DNA of 64,000 nt from Halostella limicola (GCF_003675875.1 NZ_RCDI01000001.1:806001-870000), one strand, 5' to 3'; shown: positions 24,568-33,017, counted from the first letter of the stretch. Program-made: numbers and translations. Notes: generated by a model from the sequence alone, not told the origin.

Positions 24568-24616
24568 GATCGATCGTGAACCTGATCGATCGTTAACGGA
24601 GGAAACGATAATACTT
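24568..24616 (+). promoter_or_regulatory. Direct-repeat operator and TATA box of citrate synthase
   Basis: TGATCGATCGT occurs at 24568-24578 and again at 24584-24594, 16 bases apart, each half itself containing the palindrome GATCGATC. A purine-rich stretch and the TATA-like GATAATAC at 24607-24614 follow, about 30-38 bases before the ATG at 24645. The repeats end 12 bases before the TATA box, where an activator would be placed in an archaeal promoter. Confidence 0.6.
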
Positions 24617-24644
24617 TTCCCGAGTGGTAGTGAACTTACACGCT

Positions 24645-25784
24645 ATGTCTGACGAGCTGAAGAAAGGGCTCGAGGGTGTGCTTGTCGCGGAGTCAGGGCT
24701 GAGCTTCATCGACGGCGACGAGGGCCGTCTGATCTACCGCGGGTACGCGATCGAGGACCTCGCCCGGGACGCCAGCTACGAGGAAGTGGTGTATCTCCTC
24801 TGGCACGGCCACCTCCCGGACCGCGGCGAACTCGACGAGTTCACCGAGAAGATGGCGGCCGAGCGCGACGTCGACGACGGCGTGATGGACACCGTCCGGG
24901 AGCTCGCGGCTCAGGACGAAGACCCGATGGCCGCCCTGCGGACGGCGGTCTCGATGCTGTCCGCCACGGACCCCGACGACTCCGAGCACGAACCCGACGA
25001 CCGGGAGGCGAACCTCCGGAAGGGCCGCCGGATCACGGCAAAGATCCCGACGATCCTCGCCGCGTACAACCGCCTCCGCAACGGACAGGACGTCGTCGAA
25101 CCCCGCGACGACCTGAGCCACGCCGCAAACTTCCTGTACATGCTGAACGGAGAGGAGCCGGACGAGGTGCTCGCCGAGACGTTCGACATGGCGCTGGTCC
25201 TCCACGCCGACCACGGGCTGAACGCGTCGACGTTCGCCTCCATGGTCACCTCCAGCACGCTCGCCGACCTCCACAGCGCCGTCACCTCGGCGATCGGCAC
25301 GCTGTCGGGCGGCCTCCACGGCGGCGCGAACCAGAACGTCATGCGGATGCTGAAGGAGGTCGACGACAGCGACAAGGACCCCGTCCGCTGGGTGAAGGAC
25401 GCACTCGACGAGGGCCGCCGCGTCCCCGGCTTCGGCCACCGCGTCTACAACGTGAAAGACCCGCGCGCGAAGATCCTCGGCGAGAAGAGCGAGGAGCTCG
25501 GCGAGGCCGCCGGCGACACGAAGTGGTACGAGATGAGCGTCGCCGTCGAGGAGTACATGGCCGAGGAGAAAGGCATCGCGCCAAACGTCGACTTCTACTC
25601 CGCGTCGACGTACTACCAGATGGGCATCCCCATCGACGTGTACACGCCCATCTTCGCGATGAGCCGGGTCGGCGGCTGGATCGCGCACGTCCTCGAGCAG
25701 TACGACGACAATCGCCTCATCCGCCCCCGCGCCCGCTACGTCGGCTCCGAGAGCGAGGAGTTCGTCCCCGTCGACGAGCGGTAA
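24645..25784 (+). CDS. citZ: Citrate synthase
   Basis: Condenses oxaloacetate with acetyl-CoA at the entry of the citric acid cycle. The 379-residue protein has the catalytic residues in family context: GGLHGGANQ near 224-232 (His of substrate binding), PGFGHRVYNVKDPRA near 263-277 and NVDFYSASTYYQMG near 313-326 holding the catalytic Asp. Start ATG 24645 gives MSDELKKGLEGVLVAES, the usual haloarchaeal N-terminus; an upstream GTG is rejected. Some members of this family act as 2-methylcitrate synthases, but haloarchaeal copies with this N-terminus are normally citrate synthases. Upstream repeats suggest regulation. Confidence 0.94.
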   Translation: MSDELKKGLEGVLVAESGLSFIDGDEGRLIYRGYAIEDLARDASYEEVVYLLWHGHLPDRGELDEFTEKMAAERDVDDGVMDTVRELAAQDEDPMAALRTAVSMLSATDPDDSEHEPDDREANLRKGRRITAKIPTILAAYNRLRNGQDVVEPRDDLSHAANFLYMLNGEEPDEVLAETFDMALVLHADHGLNASTFASMVTSSTLADLHSAVTSAIGTLSGGLHGGANQNVMRMLKEVDDSDKDPVRWVKDALDEGRRVPGFGHRVYNVKDPRAKILGEKSEELGEAAGDTKWYEMSVAVEEYMAEEKGIAPNVDFYSASTYYQMGIPIDVYTPIFAMSRVGGWIAHVLEQYDDNRLIRPRARYVGSESEEFVPVDER

Positions 25785-26082
25785 CGCGCGCTCGCCGTGG
25801 GGCGGCGTCGCACACCCTTCTCCCGTCCCGATCGGCGTCGGAAATGTCCCTTTACTGTACTTCTAGCCCGTTTTTCACAAGCGCTCGACACCTCCTGAGA
25901 TGCCGGAAATCGGCGGTAAGAGGAGCATAACACAGCCCACGGGCGACGGGTCGAATCAGGGTCCGAACCGCTGTCGGACCGTGATCGGCCGCGGTCGTCT
26001 AGCCGGCTTATAACCAAGTCCCTGAGGTGTCTGTCCCCGAACGGGGATACGGGGGAACGGCCTCCGGACGTGCACGACAGCC
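25785..26082. other. Intergenic region without a clear gene
   Basis: Almost 300 bases between citrate synthase and the next small gene. A 34-codon ATG frame near 25899 has no recognisable features and is not called. TTATAACC near 26008-26015 may be a TATA box for the gene at 26083, leaving a leader of about 50 bases that contains the small hairpin CCCCG-AA-CGGGG (26037-26048). Confidence 0.5.
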
Positions 26083-26271
26083 ATGACCACGAACTCGACT
26101 GCGCTCGACGTCGTTTCGCCCGGGCAGGTGCTCCACGCCGTCACCGTCGAACACGACGGTGAACCGGACGAGTGCACCCTGTACCCGAGGGGGGCGTCCC
26201 GGCTGCAACGGATGTCGACGTGGATCACGGCTGCCGAAGGGTCGTTCGTCGACCCTCGCACGGTACGCTGA
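26083..26271 (+). CDS. Small haloarchaeal protein (DUF7511-like)
   Basis: Conserved-looking protein of 62 residues; I recall similar haloarchaeal proteins under a DUF name (DUF7511) but cannot confirm. The central CTLYPRGASRLQRMSTW, followed by ITAAEGSFVDP, is the recognisable part. There is no signal peptide or membrane helix. Function unknown; the short length and single domain suggest an adaptor or regulator-type small protein. It is followed by two GGGG-loop hairpins. Confidence 0.72.
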   Translation: MTTNSTALDVVSPGQVLHAVTVEHDGEPDECTLYPRGASRLQRMSTWITAAEGSFVDPRTVR

Positions 26272-26341
26272 CGCGGCGTCGGGGGACGCCGCGGCGGCTC
26301 CGGAGTGCTGCGCCGAGGCGGCGTCGGGGGACGTCGCCTCG
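26272..26341. repeat. Twin hairpins with identical GGGG loop
   Basis: First hairpin: 26272-26280 pairs with 26285-26293 (9 bp, perfect) round the loop GGGG. Second: 26314-26325 pairs with 26330-26341 (12 bp, one G-T) round the same loop. The cores GCGTC-GGGG-GACG are identical and the outer stems differ. They lie just after the stop of the small gene and before the cyclotransferase gene. Confidence 0.7.
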
Positions 26342-26443
26342 CCGCGACCGCGTCGTTCCGGGGCCCGTTTTTGGCGAAACTCCGGGTCGAAGCGACAGCG
26401 CCCGAAGCGCAACGCCGACGGCGACGGCCGTCGAACGCCGGGT

Positions 26444-26839
26444 ATGGACGTGTTCGTCTACGGAACGCTGACGGACGAAACGCGGGCGAGCGACCTGCTC
26501 GACGACTACGAGTTCCGCGGCCCCGCCCGAGTCGAGGGATTCGAACGCGTCGACGGCGAATATCCCACGCTCGCGCCCGCGCCGGAGGGATCGCTCGACG
26601 GCCGGATACTGCGGACCGACGACGTGGACGCCCTCGACGCCTACGAGGGGGTCGACCGCGGCCTGTACGTTCGCGTCTCCCTGCCGGGACCGGACGGCGA
26701 ACCGGTGGCGACGTACGTCGGCGATCCGGAGCGACTCGGGGTGGGCGCCGCGGTCGAATGGCTCGGTTCCGGCCCGTTCGCGGAGCGCGTGCGGCGGTAC
26801 GTTCGGGCGACCGACGCCGTGGTACTCCGTCGCGAATGA
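26444..26839 (+). CDS. Gamma-glutamylcyclotransferase-family protein
   Basis: Cytoplasmic protein of 131 residues with the AIG2/GGCT fold. The N-terminal FVYGTLTDETRA (residues 4-15) is the substrate-binding loop and Glu in LDAYEGVDRG near residues 65-74 is the expected general acid/base. Members act on gamma-glutamyl dipeptides or gamma-glutamylamines, releasing 5-oxoproline. Haloarchaea use gamma-glutamylcysteine as redox thiol, so a role in its turnover is plausible, but only by inference. ATG 26444 fits the family N-terminus exactly. Confidence 0.87.
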   Translation: MDVFVYGTLTDETRASDLLDDYEFRGPARVEGFERVDGEYPTLAPAPEGSLDGRILRTDDVDALDAYEGVDRGLYVRVSLPGPDGEPVATYVGDPERLGVGAAVEWLGSGPFAERVRRYVRATDAVVLRRE

Positions 26840-27121
26840 CGGGCGTCCGCCTCCCGTCTGACGACCGCACGACGTTAATTTCATCGCCTCGCCGTACCGC
26901 GGTTTTACTTTCACTGCGTACACCGGGCGTTTATATTCACGGGGCTTCCTCCATAGGACGCACGCCACACGCACCGTGCACTCCCCTTCCCTTTTGGGTA
27001 CTCCCCGTACCCTCTCTCGAACGCCCGAGCGACGGTGCTCTCAGCCGGCCTCCGACGTGAAGCGGATCGTTCCGCGCCGCGTATCCTAAATGATTAACGA
27101 TCGGCGCAAGTATTTGCTCGC

Positions 27122-28333
27122 ATGCTCGAACTCGGAGACGTCCGCGAGGCGCGCGAGCGGGTCGGCGTCACGGCGCGCCACACACCGCTCGAATACTCGC
27201 ACACCTTCTCGAAGATGACCGGCGCAGACGTGTACCTGAAGCTAGAGAACTTCCAGCGGACGGGGTCGTTCAAGATCCGGGGCGCGACGAACCGGATCAT
27301 GACGCTCACGGAGGAAGAGCAGGACGCGGGCGTCGTCACCGCGAGCGCCGGCAACCACGCGCAGGGGGTCGCGCTCGCGGCGTCCCGGGTCGGCGTTGAC
27401 TCGAAGATCGTCATGCCCCAGCACGCGCCCATCTCGAAGGTCGACGCGACCCGGAGTTACGGCGCCGAAGTGGTGCTCCACGGCGCGGACTACAACGAGG
27501 CGGCCGAACGCGCGAAGGAGATCGAACGCGCCGAGGAGCGGACCTACGTCCACGCCTTCGACGACGAGAAGGTGATGGCCGGTCAGGGGACCATCGGCCT
27601 GGAGATCATTGACGACCTGCCGGAGGTCGACACCGTCGTCGTCCCCATCGGCGGGGGCGGGCTGATAAGCGGCATCGCGACGGCCGTCACGGAGCAGAAG
27701 TCCGACGCGCGCGTGATCGGGGTGCAGGCCGAGGGGGCGTCGAGCGTCGCGCCGTCGCTCGACAAGGGCGAGATCCACGAACTCGACTCGGTCGACACGA
27801 TCGCCGACGGGATCGCCACCCGCCGGGTCGGCGAAAAGACGTTCGACGTCATCGAGGACCGCGTCGACGAAGTTGTGACGGTCTCGGACTCCGACGTCGC
27901 CGTCGCGCTCGTCTACCTGCTGGAGCGGAGCAAGACGCTGGTCGAGGGCGCGGGCGCGATCACGCTCGCGGCCCTGCTCACCGAGTCGTTCGACTTCGGC
28001 GAGGACGAGACGGTCGTCCCGCTGCTCTCCGGCGGGAACATCGACCTCAACACGCTCACGACCGTGATCATGCGCGGGCTAGTCGAGACGGGCCGCTACC
28101 TGAAGATCCGGACCGTCCTCAAGGACCGCCCCGGGGCGCTCGACAACCTGCTCGACATCGTCGCCGAGGAGCAGGCGAACATCTACGCGATCCGCCACGA
28201 CCGCACCTCGCGGGACATCGCCATGAACGCCACGGAGGTCGAACTCGACCTGGAGACCCGCGGTGACGACCACGTAGCGCGGCTCATCGCGGGACTGCGG
28301 GAGAACGGCTACGAGGTGGACGTGCTCGCCTGA
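27122..28333 (+). CDS. ilvA: Threonine ammonia-lyase
   Basis: PLP-dependent deamination of threonine to 2-oxobutanoate, for isoleucine synthesis or threonine breakdown. The 403-residue protein has the PLP lysine in TGSFKIRGATNR near residues 48-59, ASAGNHAQGVALAA near 77-90, and the phosphate-binding VPIGGGGLISG near 173-183. A single C-terminal ACT-type domain (about 325-403, starting RTVLKDRPGALDNLL) resembles the short, single-ACT forms often called catabolic. Upstream, 26840-27121 is a 280-base gap with a TTTATATTC box near 26930 but no gene. RidA, which removes the reactive 2-aminocrotonate released by this enzyme, lies 2.5 kb downstream. Confidence 0.93.
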   Translation: MLELGDVREARERVGVTARHTPLEYSHTFSKMTGADVYLKLENFQRTGSFKIRGATNRIMTLTEEEQDAGVVTASAGNHAQGVALAASRVGVDSKIVMPQHAPISKVDATRSYGAEVVLHGADYNEAAERAKEIERAEERTYVHAFDDEKVMAGQGTIGLEIIDDLPEVDTVVVPIGGGGLISGIATAVTEQKSDARVIGVQAEGASSVAPSLDKGEIHELDSVDTIADGIATRRVGEKTFDVIEDRVDEVVTVSDSDVAVALVYLLERSKTLVEGAGAITLAALLTESFDFGEDETVVPLLSGGNIDLNTLTTVIMRGLVETGRYLKIRTVLKDRPGALDNLLDIVAEEQANIYAIRHDRTSRDIAMNATEVELDLETRGDDHVARLIAGLRENGYEVDVLA

Positions 28334-28444
28334 CCCATAATTTCGGTTCTCTATCGCCCTATTTCTTTCCCCGACTCCCGCGTACCGAGAACCCGATCCG
28401 AACTTATTCGCCGCGGCATTCAAGCGTCGAGTCGCCCGCCAGCC

Positions 28445-29851
28445 ATGATAGACCCTGTCCTCGCCAGCCGACTCCAGTTCGCCCTCACGACCGTCGTCCA
28501 CATCGTGTTCCCGGTGATGAGCATGGGGTTGGCCCCCTTCCTCGTCTACTTCACGTGGAAGGAGGTGCGCACCGACGACCCCGTCTACCCGCGTCTCCGG
28601 TCGTTCTGGACGAAGGTTTTCGCCGTCTCCTTCGCCGTCGGCACCGTCACCGGCCTCGTCCTCGAGTTCGAGTTCGGGACGAACTTCGCGGCGTTCTCGG
28701 CCGCCGCCGGCGAGCTGTTCGGCGGCCCGCTCGCCGTCGAGGGGATGATGGCGTTCTTCCTCGAAGCGACGTTTCTCGGCGTGTTCGTCTTCGGCCGCGA
28801 CCGGGTGTCGGACCGGCTCTACTTCCTGTCGAGCGTCTTCGTCGGTCTCGGCACGTGGCTCTCGGCGGTGTGGATCCTGATCGCCAACTCCTGGATGCAG
28901 ACCCCCCGCGGGTTCGAGATCGTCCGCGAGAGCGGCCAGCCGGTCGTCACGCTCGTCGACCCGGTTGCGGCGTACGCGAACCCGCGGTTCCCGTGGATGT
29001 TCGTCCACATGCAGAGCGCGGCCGTGCTCTCGGTCGCGCTGTTTCTGGCGGGCGTCGCCGCGTATCGGGTCCGGACGGGCGACGGCGACCGGTTCTGGCG
29101 GACGACGCTGAAGGCGGCGATGGTCGTCCTCCTCCTCACCGCCCCGTTTCAGGTGCTCCACGGCGACAGCTACGCCCGCCACGTCGCGGACACCCAGCCC
29201 CAGAAGTTCGCCGCGATGGAGGCGCAGTACGAGACCGAATCGCACGCGGAACTCCACCTGATCGCCGTGCCGACCAGCCTCGACGCGTTCGCCGACCCGC
29301 GGGCGGAGAACCTGTTCACGGTAAGCGTCCCCAGTCTCGCGTCCGCACTGGCGAGCGGCGGGGACCCCTCCGCCGTCGTTCAGGGGTTGAACGAGTTCGA
29401 CGGATCGCCCCCCGTCGCCTACGTGTTCTGGTCGTTCCGGCTGATGGTGGCGCTCGGGGTCTGGTTCGTCGCCCTCGCGCTGTGGGGCGGGTATCGCTGG
29501 TACCAGGGGCGGCTGTTCGAGAGCGACCGCCTGCACCGGGCGCTCACGTGGTCGTCGCCGCTGGGCGTCGTCGCGGTCGAACTCGGGTGGATAGTGACTG
29601 AGGTCGGCCGGCAACCGTGGGTGATCCAGGGGGTGATGCGGACGAGCGACGGCGTCTCGCCCGGGCTCACCGGGACCGAGGCGGCCCTGACGCTGGCGGG
29701 GTTCACCGGCGGCTACGCGCTGTTGCTCGCCCTCTACGGCGGCGTGGTGCTCCACCTGTTGCGGCGGGGGCCGCCGGACGCGGCCGACGTGGTCGACGCG
29801 CCGGCCGTCGACGCCCCCACGGCGCCCGAGGAGGTGACGACCGATGATTGA
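28445..29851 (+). CDS. cydA: Cytochrome bd ubiquinol oxidase subunit I
   Basis: Haem-bearing membrane subunit of a high-affinity quinol oxidase that reduces oxygen to water. The 468-residue protein has about nine helices. His in LTTVVHIVFPV near residue 19 is the haem d/b595-side ligand, VEGMMAFFLEATFLG near 99-113 carries the conserved acidic proton-path residues, and GRQPWVIQG near 388-396 is the signature before the last helices. Its stop overlaps the cydB start by eight bases. Haloarchaeal copies may use menaquinol. Confidence 0.93.
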   Translation: MIDPVLASRLQFALTTVVHIVFPVMSMGLAPFLVYFTWKEVRTDDPVYPRLRSFWTKVFAVSFAVGTVTGLVLEFEFGTNFAAFSAAAGELFGGPLAVEGMMAFFLEATFLGVFVFGRDRVSDRLYFLSSVFVGLGTWLSAVWILIANSWMQTPRGFEIVRESGQPVVTLVDPVAAYANPRFPWMFVHMQSAAVLSVALFLAGVAAYRVRTGDGDRFWRTTLKAAMVVLLLTAPFQVLHGDSYARHVADTQPQKFAAMEAQYETESHAELHLIAVPTSLDAFADPRAENLFTVSVPSLASALASGGDPSAVVQGLNEFDGSPPVAYVFWSFRLMVALGVWFVALALWGGYRWYQGRLFESDRLHRALTWSSPLGVVAVELGWIVTEVGRQPWVIQGVMRTSDGVSPGLTGTEAALTLAGFTGGYALLLALYGGVVLHLLRRGPPDAADVVDAPAVDAPTAPEEVTTDD

Positions 29852-30839
29852 CCTCGTCTCCGAGGACCCCGTGCTGGGGCTGGCGCTGCCCGAACTCTGG
29901 TTCGGCGTCGTCTTCGCCTTCCTCGGGACCTTCCTCTTTCTCGACGGGTTCGACTTCGGCGTCGGCGCGCTGTTTGCCACCCGGAGCGACGACGAGGAGC
30001 GCGAGCGCCTGGTCGCGGCTATCGGCCCGTTCTGGGACGGCAACGAGGTGTGGCTCGTCGTCTTCGGCGGGGCGCTGTTCGCGGCGTTCCCGGCGGCGTA
30101 CGCGGCGCTTTTCAGCCGCCACTACCTGCTACTGTTCGCGCTCCTCGCGGCGCTCGGCGCGCGCGGGCTGGCGCCGGAGATGTACGAACAGCGCCACGAC
30201 GACCGGTGGCAGCGGGTCTGGGGCGCCGCCTTCGCCGCGGGGAGCGTCGCGTCGCCGTTCCTGCTCGGCGCCTTCGCGGCGGCGTGGCTAGCCGGGGCCG
30301 AGGGGAGCCTCACGCTCGCCGGCCCGGTCGTCGGCCTCGGCGTCGTCGCGCTCACCGTCCTCTCGGGGGCGGCGTTCCTCGGCGTCAAGACCCGCGGCGG
30401 CCTCCAGGCGGCGACGACGGCCTACGGCGTCCCGGCGGTCGCGGCGTACCTCGCGCTCGTCGTGCTGTCGCTCGCGGCGCTCGCGCTGACGGCGCCGGCC
30501 GTCGGGGAGGCACTGGTCGCGCCGGTGCCGGCCGCGCTGGTCGCGCTCTCGGTGGCGCTCGCGGGCGGCTACGGAATCGCGATGCGACGCGGCCGGTACC
30601 GCCTCGCGCTCGGCGCGGCCGGCGGGCTCACGTACGCGTTCGTCGCGCTTGTCGCCGTCCTGCTGTACCCCGCGATGGACCCGGCGACCGGCCTGTCGGT
30701 GGCCGACGCCGCGGTGTCGACGACGGCCCTGAACCTGATGACGGCGGCCGCCGCGGTGCTGATCCCGCTCGTGATCGGGTACTTCGCCGTCCTCTACTCG
30801 GCGTTCGCCGGGCCGGTGGACGCCGGGGACGCCTACTGA
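29844..30839 (+). CDS. cydB: Cytochrome bd ubiquinol oxidase subunit II
   Basis: Membrane subunit of 331 residues and about eight to nine helices. The N-terminal LWFGVVFAFLGTFLFLDGFD-FGVGAL region (residues 15-40) and GPFWDGNEVWLVVFGGALFA near 63-82 are the family marks. The gene overlaps cydA by eight bases, so the subunits are translationally coupled. No cydX-like or ABC exporter (cydCD) gene is nearby. Confidence 0.92.
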   Translation: MIDLVSEDPVLGLALPELWFGVVFAFLGTFLFLDGFDFGVGALFATRSDDEERERLVAAIGPFWDGNEVWLVVFGGALFAAFPAAYAALFSRHYLLLFALLAALGARGLAPEMYEQRHDDRWQRVWGAAFAAGSVASPFLLGAFAAAWLAGAEGSLTLAGPVVGLGVVALTVLSGAAFLGVKTRGGLQAATTAYGVPAVAAYLALVVLSLAALALTAPAVGEALVAPVPAALVALSVALAGGYGIAMRRGRYRLALGAAGGLTYAFVALVAVLLYPAMDPATGLSVADAAVSTTALNLMTAAAAVLIPLVIGYFAVLYSAFAGPVDAGDAY

Positions 30840-30872
30840 CAATTTAAGACCCCGCCGGCCGACAGTTCCGCC

Positions 30873-31253
30873 ATGAAGCGCGTCATCGACACGCCGGACG
30901 CACCGGCCGCGGTAGGTGCGTACAGTCAGGCGACGACGGACGGATCGCTCGTGTTCACCGCCGGTCAGATCCCCATGACCGCCGACGGCGACCTGCTCGA
31001 CGACGAGTCGATCACCGTCCAGACGCGGCAGTCGCTGGAGAACGTCTCCGCGATCCTGGACGAGGCGGGGCTCACTCCGGAGGACGTGCTGAAGGTCACG
31101 GTGTATCTCGACGACATCGACGACTTCGACGAGATGAACGAGGCCTATCAGGAGTACTTCCTCGACAACCCGCCCGCGAGAAGCGCCGTCGAGGTGGCCG
31201 CGCTCCCGAAAGGCGTCGGCGTCGAGATCGAAGCCGTCGCCAGCTCGGAGTGA
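30873..31253 (+). CDS. ridA: RidA family reactive-intermediate deaminase
   Basis: Hydrolyses 2-iminobutanoate and related enamine/imine products of PLP enzymes such as threonine ammonia-lyase. The 126-residue protein has AVGAYSQATTDGSLVFTAGQ near residues 11-30, DVLKVTVYLDDIDDF near 71-85 with a conserved role in trimer packing, NPPARSAVEVAALPKG near 99-114 where Arg binds the substrate carboxylate, and a C-terminal VEIEAVA with catalytic Glu. Its stop overlaps a possible GTG start of the next gene. Confidence 0.93.
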   Translation: MKRVIDTPDAPAAVGAYSQATTDGSLVFTAGQIPMTADGDLLDDESITVQTRQSLENVSAILDEAGLTPEDVLKVTVYLDDIDDFDEMNEAYQEYFLDNPPARSAVEVAALPKGVGVEIEAVASSE

Positions 31254-31495
31254 CCGACGGCCGCAGCGCGATGCCGGACGACCGATCCGACCGGAAGCGC
31301 GTCAAGGCCAGCGTCCTCTGGGGCGTCGTCGGAGGGCTGGCGTTTCTCGTGCTCTATCAGGGGTACCTCCTCGCCGGCGGTGACGGCGTCTCCGGAGCGG
31401 CCGTCGTCGGGGTGGCCGTGGCCGTCACCGCGGGGGCGACTGTCCTGTCCTATCTCGGGGAGGGCTGGCTGGCGAGACGGAACAAAAGGGTTTAA
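31250..31495 (+). CDS. Small two-helix membrane protein
   Basis: Unrecognised protein of 81 residues. The GTG at 31250 overlaps the ridA stop; an ATG at 31271 would shorten it by seven residues. Two hydrophobic segments are near residues 23-43 (SVLWGVVGGLAFLVLYQGYL) and 46-68, and the ends are basic. The overlap suggests coupling with ridA. No function proposed; it could be a small haloarchaeal DUF family. Confidence 0.7.
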   Translation: MTDGRSAMPDDRSDRKRVKASVLWGVVGGLAFLVLYQGYLLAGGDGVSGAAVVGVAVAVTAGATVLSYLGEGWLARRNKRV

Positions 31496-31522
31496 ACGAA
31501 CCACCCCGCTACATCAGAGTGA

Positions 31523-31604
31523 GCCAGGATGGCCGAACGGTAAGGCGCACGCCTGGAAAGCGTGTTCCCTTTCGGGATTCTGGGTTCAAATCCCAGTCCT
31601 GGCG
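31523..31604 (+). tRNA. tRNA-Ser (anticodon GGA)
   Basis: Class II tRNA of 82 bases. Acceptor arms GCCAGGA (31523-31529) and TCCTGGC (31597-31603) pair fully, with G as discriminator. The anticodon stem is CACGC/GCGTG (31548-31552/31560-31564) round loop CTGGAAA, giving GGA at 31555-31557, which decodes UCC and UCU. A long variable arm (TTCCC..GGGA) marks a serine tRNA, and the T loop is GGTTCAAATCC. CCA is not encoded, as usual in archaea. Confidence 0.96.
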
Positions 31605-32087
31605 TTTCTACGTCGACCACGACGAGGAGCGTCGACTCCCGCGTAGTCCGCGAAGAAATGAAGCGGCGACCGGCGGCGGCAACGACCGACCTGGTCGGAC
31701 AGACGCGCCCGCGGACGGGCGGACCGGTCGAGGATCCATGGTACAGACGGCGCGTGCGCGAAGACGGTAGGACCCCACTCCCCCTGCTAACGCCGAACCT
31801 CGACCGGATTCTCGACCGCGATCCACTGCCCTACCCGGACCGGATCGCGGATCTCGAACCACCCGCTTTCGCAGACGACGGCTTCGCAGTTGTCGTTCAT
31901 GTCCACCAGGTGACCTGGCCCGTCACCCACGAGCGACTTCGACGGGATGCCCCTTCAGTACACGGCGAATAACGGACTACTTACCTGAGAAGGTGCCACC
32001 TACCGCAGCGTACGAGGCCTCTGCGGCCGGAATCTGCCAGACGCCGATTCCGCCGGTGTTTTGGTCCGACCTCCCGTACCGAGAACC
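31605..32087. other. Long intergenic region with one possible small gene
   Basis: 483 bases between the tRNA and the HMCES-type gene. Several open frames occur on both strands (the + frame to 31972 and the - frame 31608-31862) but their products are Arg/Pro/Thr-rich and look like shadows. The only frame with protein-like composition is the 37-codon one at 31787-31900 on the minus strand. No hairpin array is present here. Confidence 0.6.
31787..31900 (-). CDS. Candidate 37-residue small protein
   Basis: Short ATG-to-TAG frame starting MNDNCEAVVCESGWFEIRDP and ending ENPVEVRR. GGTGG lies six bases before the ATG, third positions are mostly G or C, and the CxxxxC followed by GWFEI..PVRVGQWIAVENPV is protein-like and reminds me of very short haloarchaeal proteins of this type, though I cannot name the family. 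The two Cys residues might bind metal. No TATA box was located with certainty. Function unknown. Confidence 0.5.
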   Translation of the reverse strand: MNDNCEAVVCESGWFEIRDPVRVGQWIAVENPVEVRR

Positions 32088-32822
32088 ATGTGTGGCCGCT
32101 ACAGCCTGTTCGCGCCGCGTGAAGACGTCGTCGACCTGCTCGACGCCGCGCCCGAGCGCGAGTTCGGTCCCCGGTACAACATGGCGCCCGGCGAGGAGCT
32201 ACCGGTGGTCCGCGACGCGGCGTCCGACCGCATCGAGTTCCTGCGGTGGGGGCTGGTCCCGCACTGGGCGGACGACGACGGGATCGGTAACGACCTGATC
32301 AACGCCCGCGCCGAGACGGTCGCCGAGAAACCGAGCTTCCGGGACGCCTTCCGGCAGAGCTACGCCGACGCTGACGGTCCCCGGGCGGGGCGCTGTCTCG
32401 TCCCCGCCGACGGGTTTTATGAGTGGGTCGACGAGGGCGACGGCAAGCAGCCCTACCGGGTCGCGTTCGAGGACGACCGGCCGTTCGCGATGGCGGGCCT
32501 CTGGGCGACCTGGGAGGCGGAGGTGGAACAGGTCGGGCTGGACGCCTTCGGCGACGGCGGCGACGCGACGCCGGAGACCCGGCGGCTGGAGACGTTCGCG
32601 GTCGTCACGACGGAACCGAACGACCTCGTGGCCGACCTCCACCACCGGATGGCCGTCATCCTCGACGAGGACGACCGGGGGGCCTGGCTCGACGCCGACC
32701 CGGACGCCGCGGCGGACCTGCTCGACCCGTTCCCGGCCGACGAGATGCGCGCTTACCCCGTCTCGACCGCGGTCAACGACCCGTCGAACGACGCCCCGGC
32801 GGTCGCCGAACCGCTCGACTGA
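32088..32822 (+). CDS. SOS response-associated peptidase / HMCES-type abasic-site sensor
   Basis: SRAP domain protein of 244 residues. Cys2 after Met removal (MCGRYSLF) forms a thiazolidine crosslink with abasic sites in single-stranded DNA in characterised members; the other active-site residues are also present: INARAETV near residues 72-79, the Glu in DGFYEWVDEG near 107-116, and His in LHHRMAVIL near 186-194. ATG at 32088 is fixed by the need for Cys at position 2. Its role is shielding of abasic sites at replication forks. The gene is alone, just before the thermosome promoter. Confidence 0.92.
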   Translation: MCGRYSLFAPREDVVDLLDAAPEREFGPRYNMAPGEELPVVRDAASDRIEFLRWGLVPHWADDDGIGNDLINARAETVAEKPSFRDAFRQSYADADGPRAGRCLVPADGFYEWVDEGDGKQPYRVAFEDDRPFAMAGLWATWEAEVEQVGLDAFGDGGDATPETRRLETFAVVTTEPNDLVADLHHRMAVILDEDDRGAWLDADPDAAADLLDPFPADEMRAYPVSTAVNDPSNDAPAVAEPLD

Positions 32823-32969
32823 GCGGGCACCTACTTATAAACGCTCGCGAACCGGCGTCACGCCCCGGGAGATGCTACGTTAACACTTGACAATTATACC
32901 TCCGAACGGCCGACCCTTACGGCGATTTCCGGCAGTAGATCTCGTGAGGGAGCCGTCGAGGCGTTCGGG

Positions 32970-32991
32970 CACTTCGGAAAGATTTATATAG
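32970..32991 (+). promoter_or_regulatory. Thermosome gene promoter
   Basis: Strong TATA box TTTATATA at 32983-32990, preceded by the purine-rich CGGAAAGA (32975-32982) that fits a BRE. It lies about 28-35 bases before the ATG at 33018, as expected for a nearly leaderless heat-shock gene message. Confidence 0.75.
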
Positions 32992-33017
32992 AATCACAAT
33001 CAAACTCTCAGTTGACT

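Noticed and set aside
25899-26003. 34-codon ATG frame after citrate synthase
   Set aside because: Arg/Gly/Thr composition, no ribosome-binding or TATA sequence at the right place and no recognisable motif.
31562-31972. 136-codon plus-strand frame starting inside tRNA-Ser
   Set aside because: It begins within the tRNA and is antisense to the more protein-like 37-codon frame; no motif seen.
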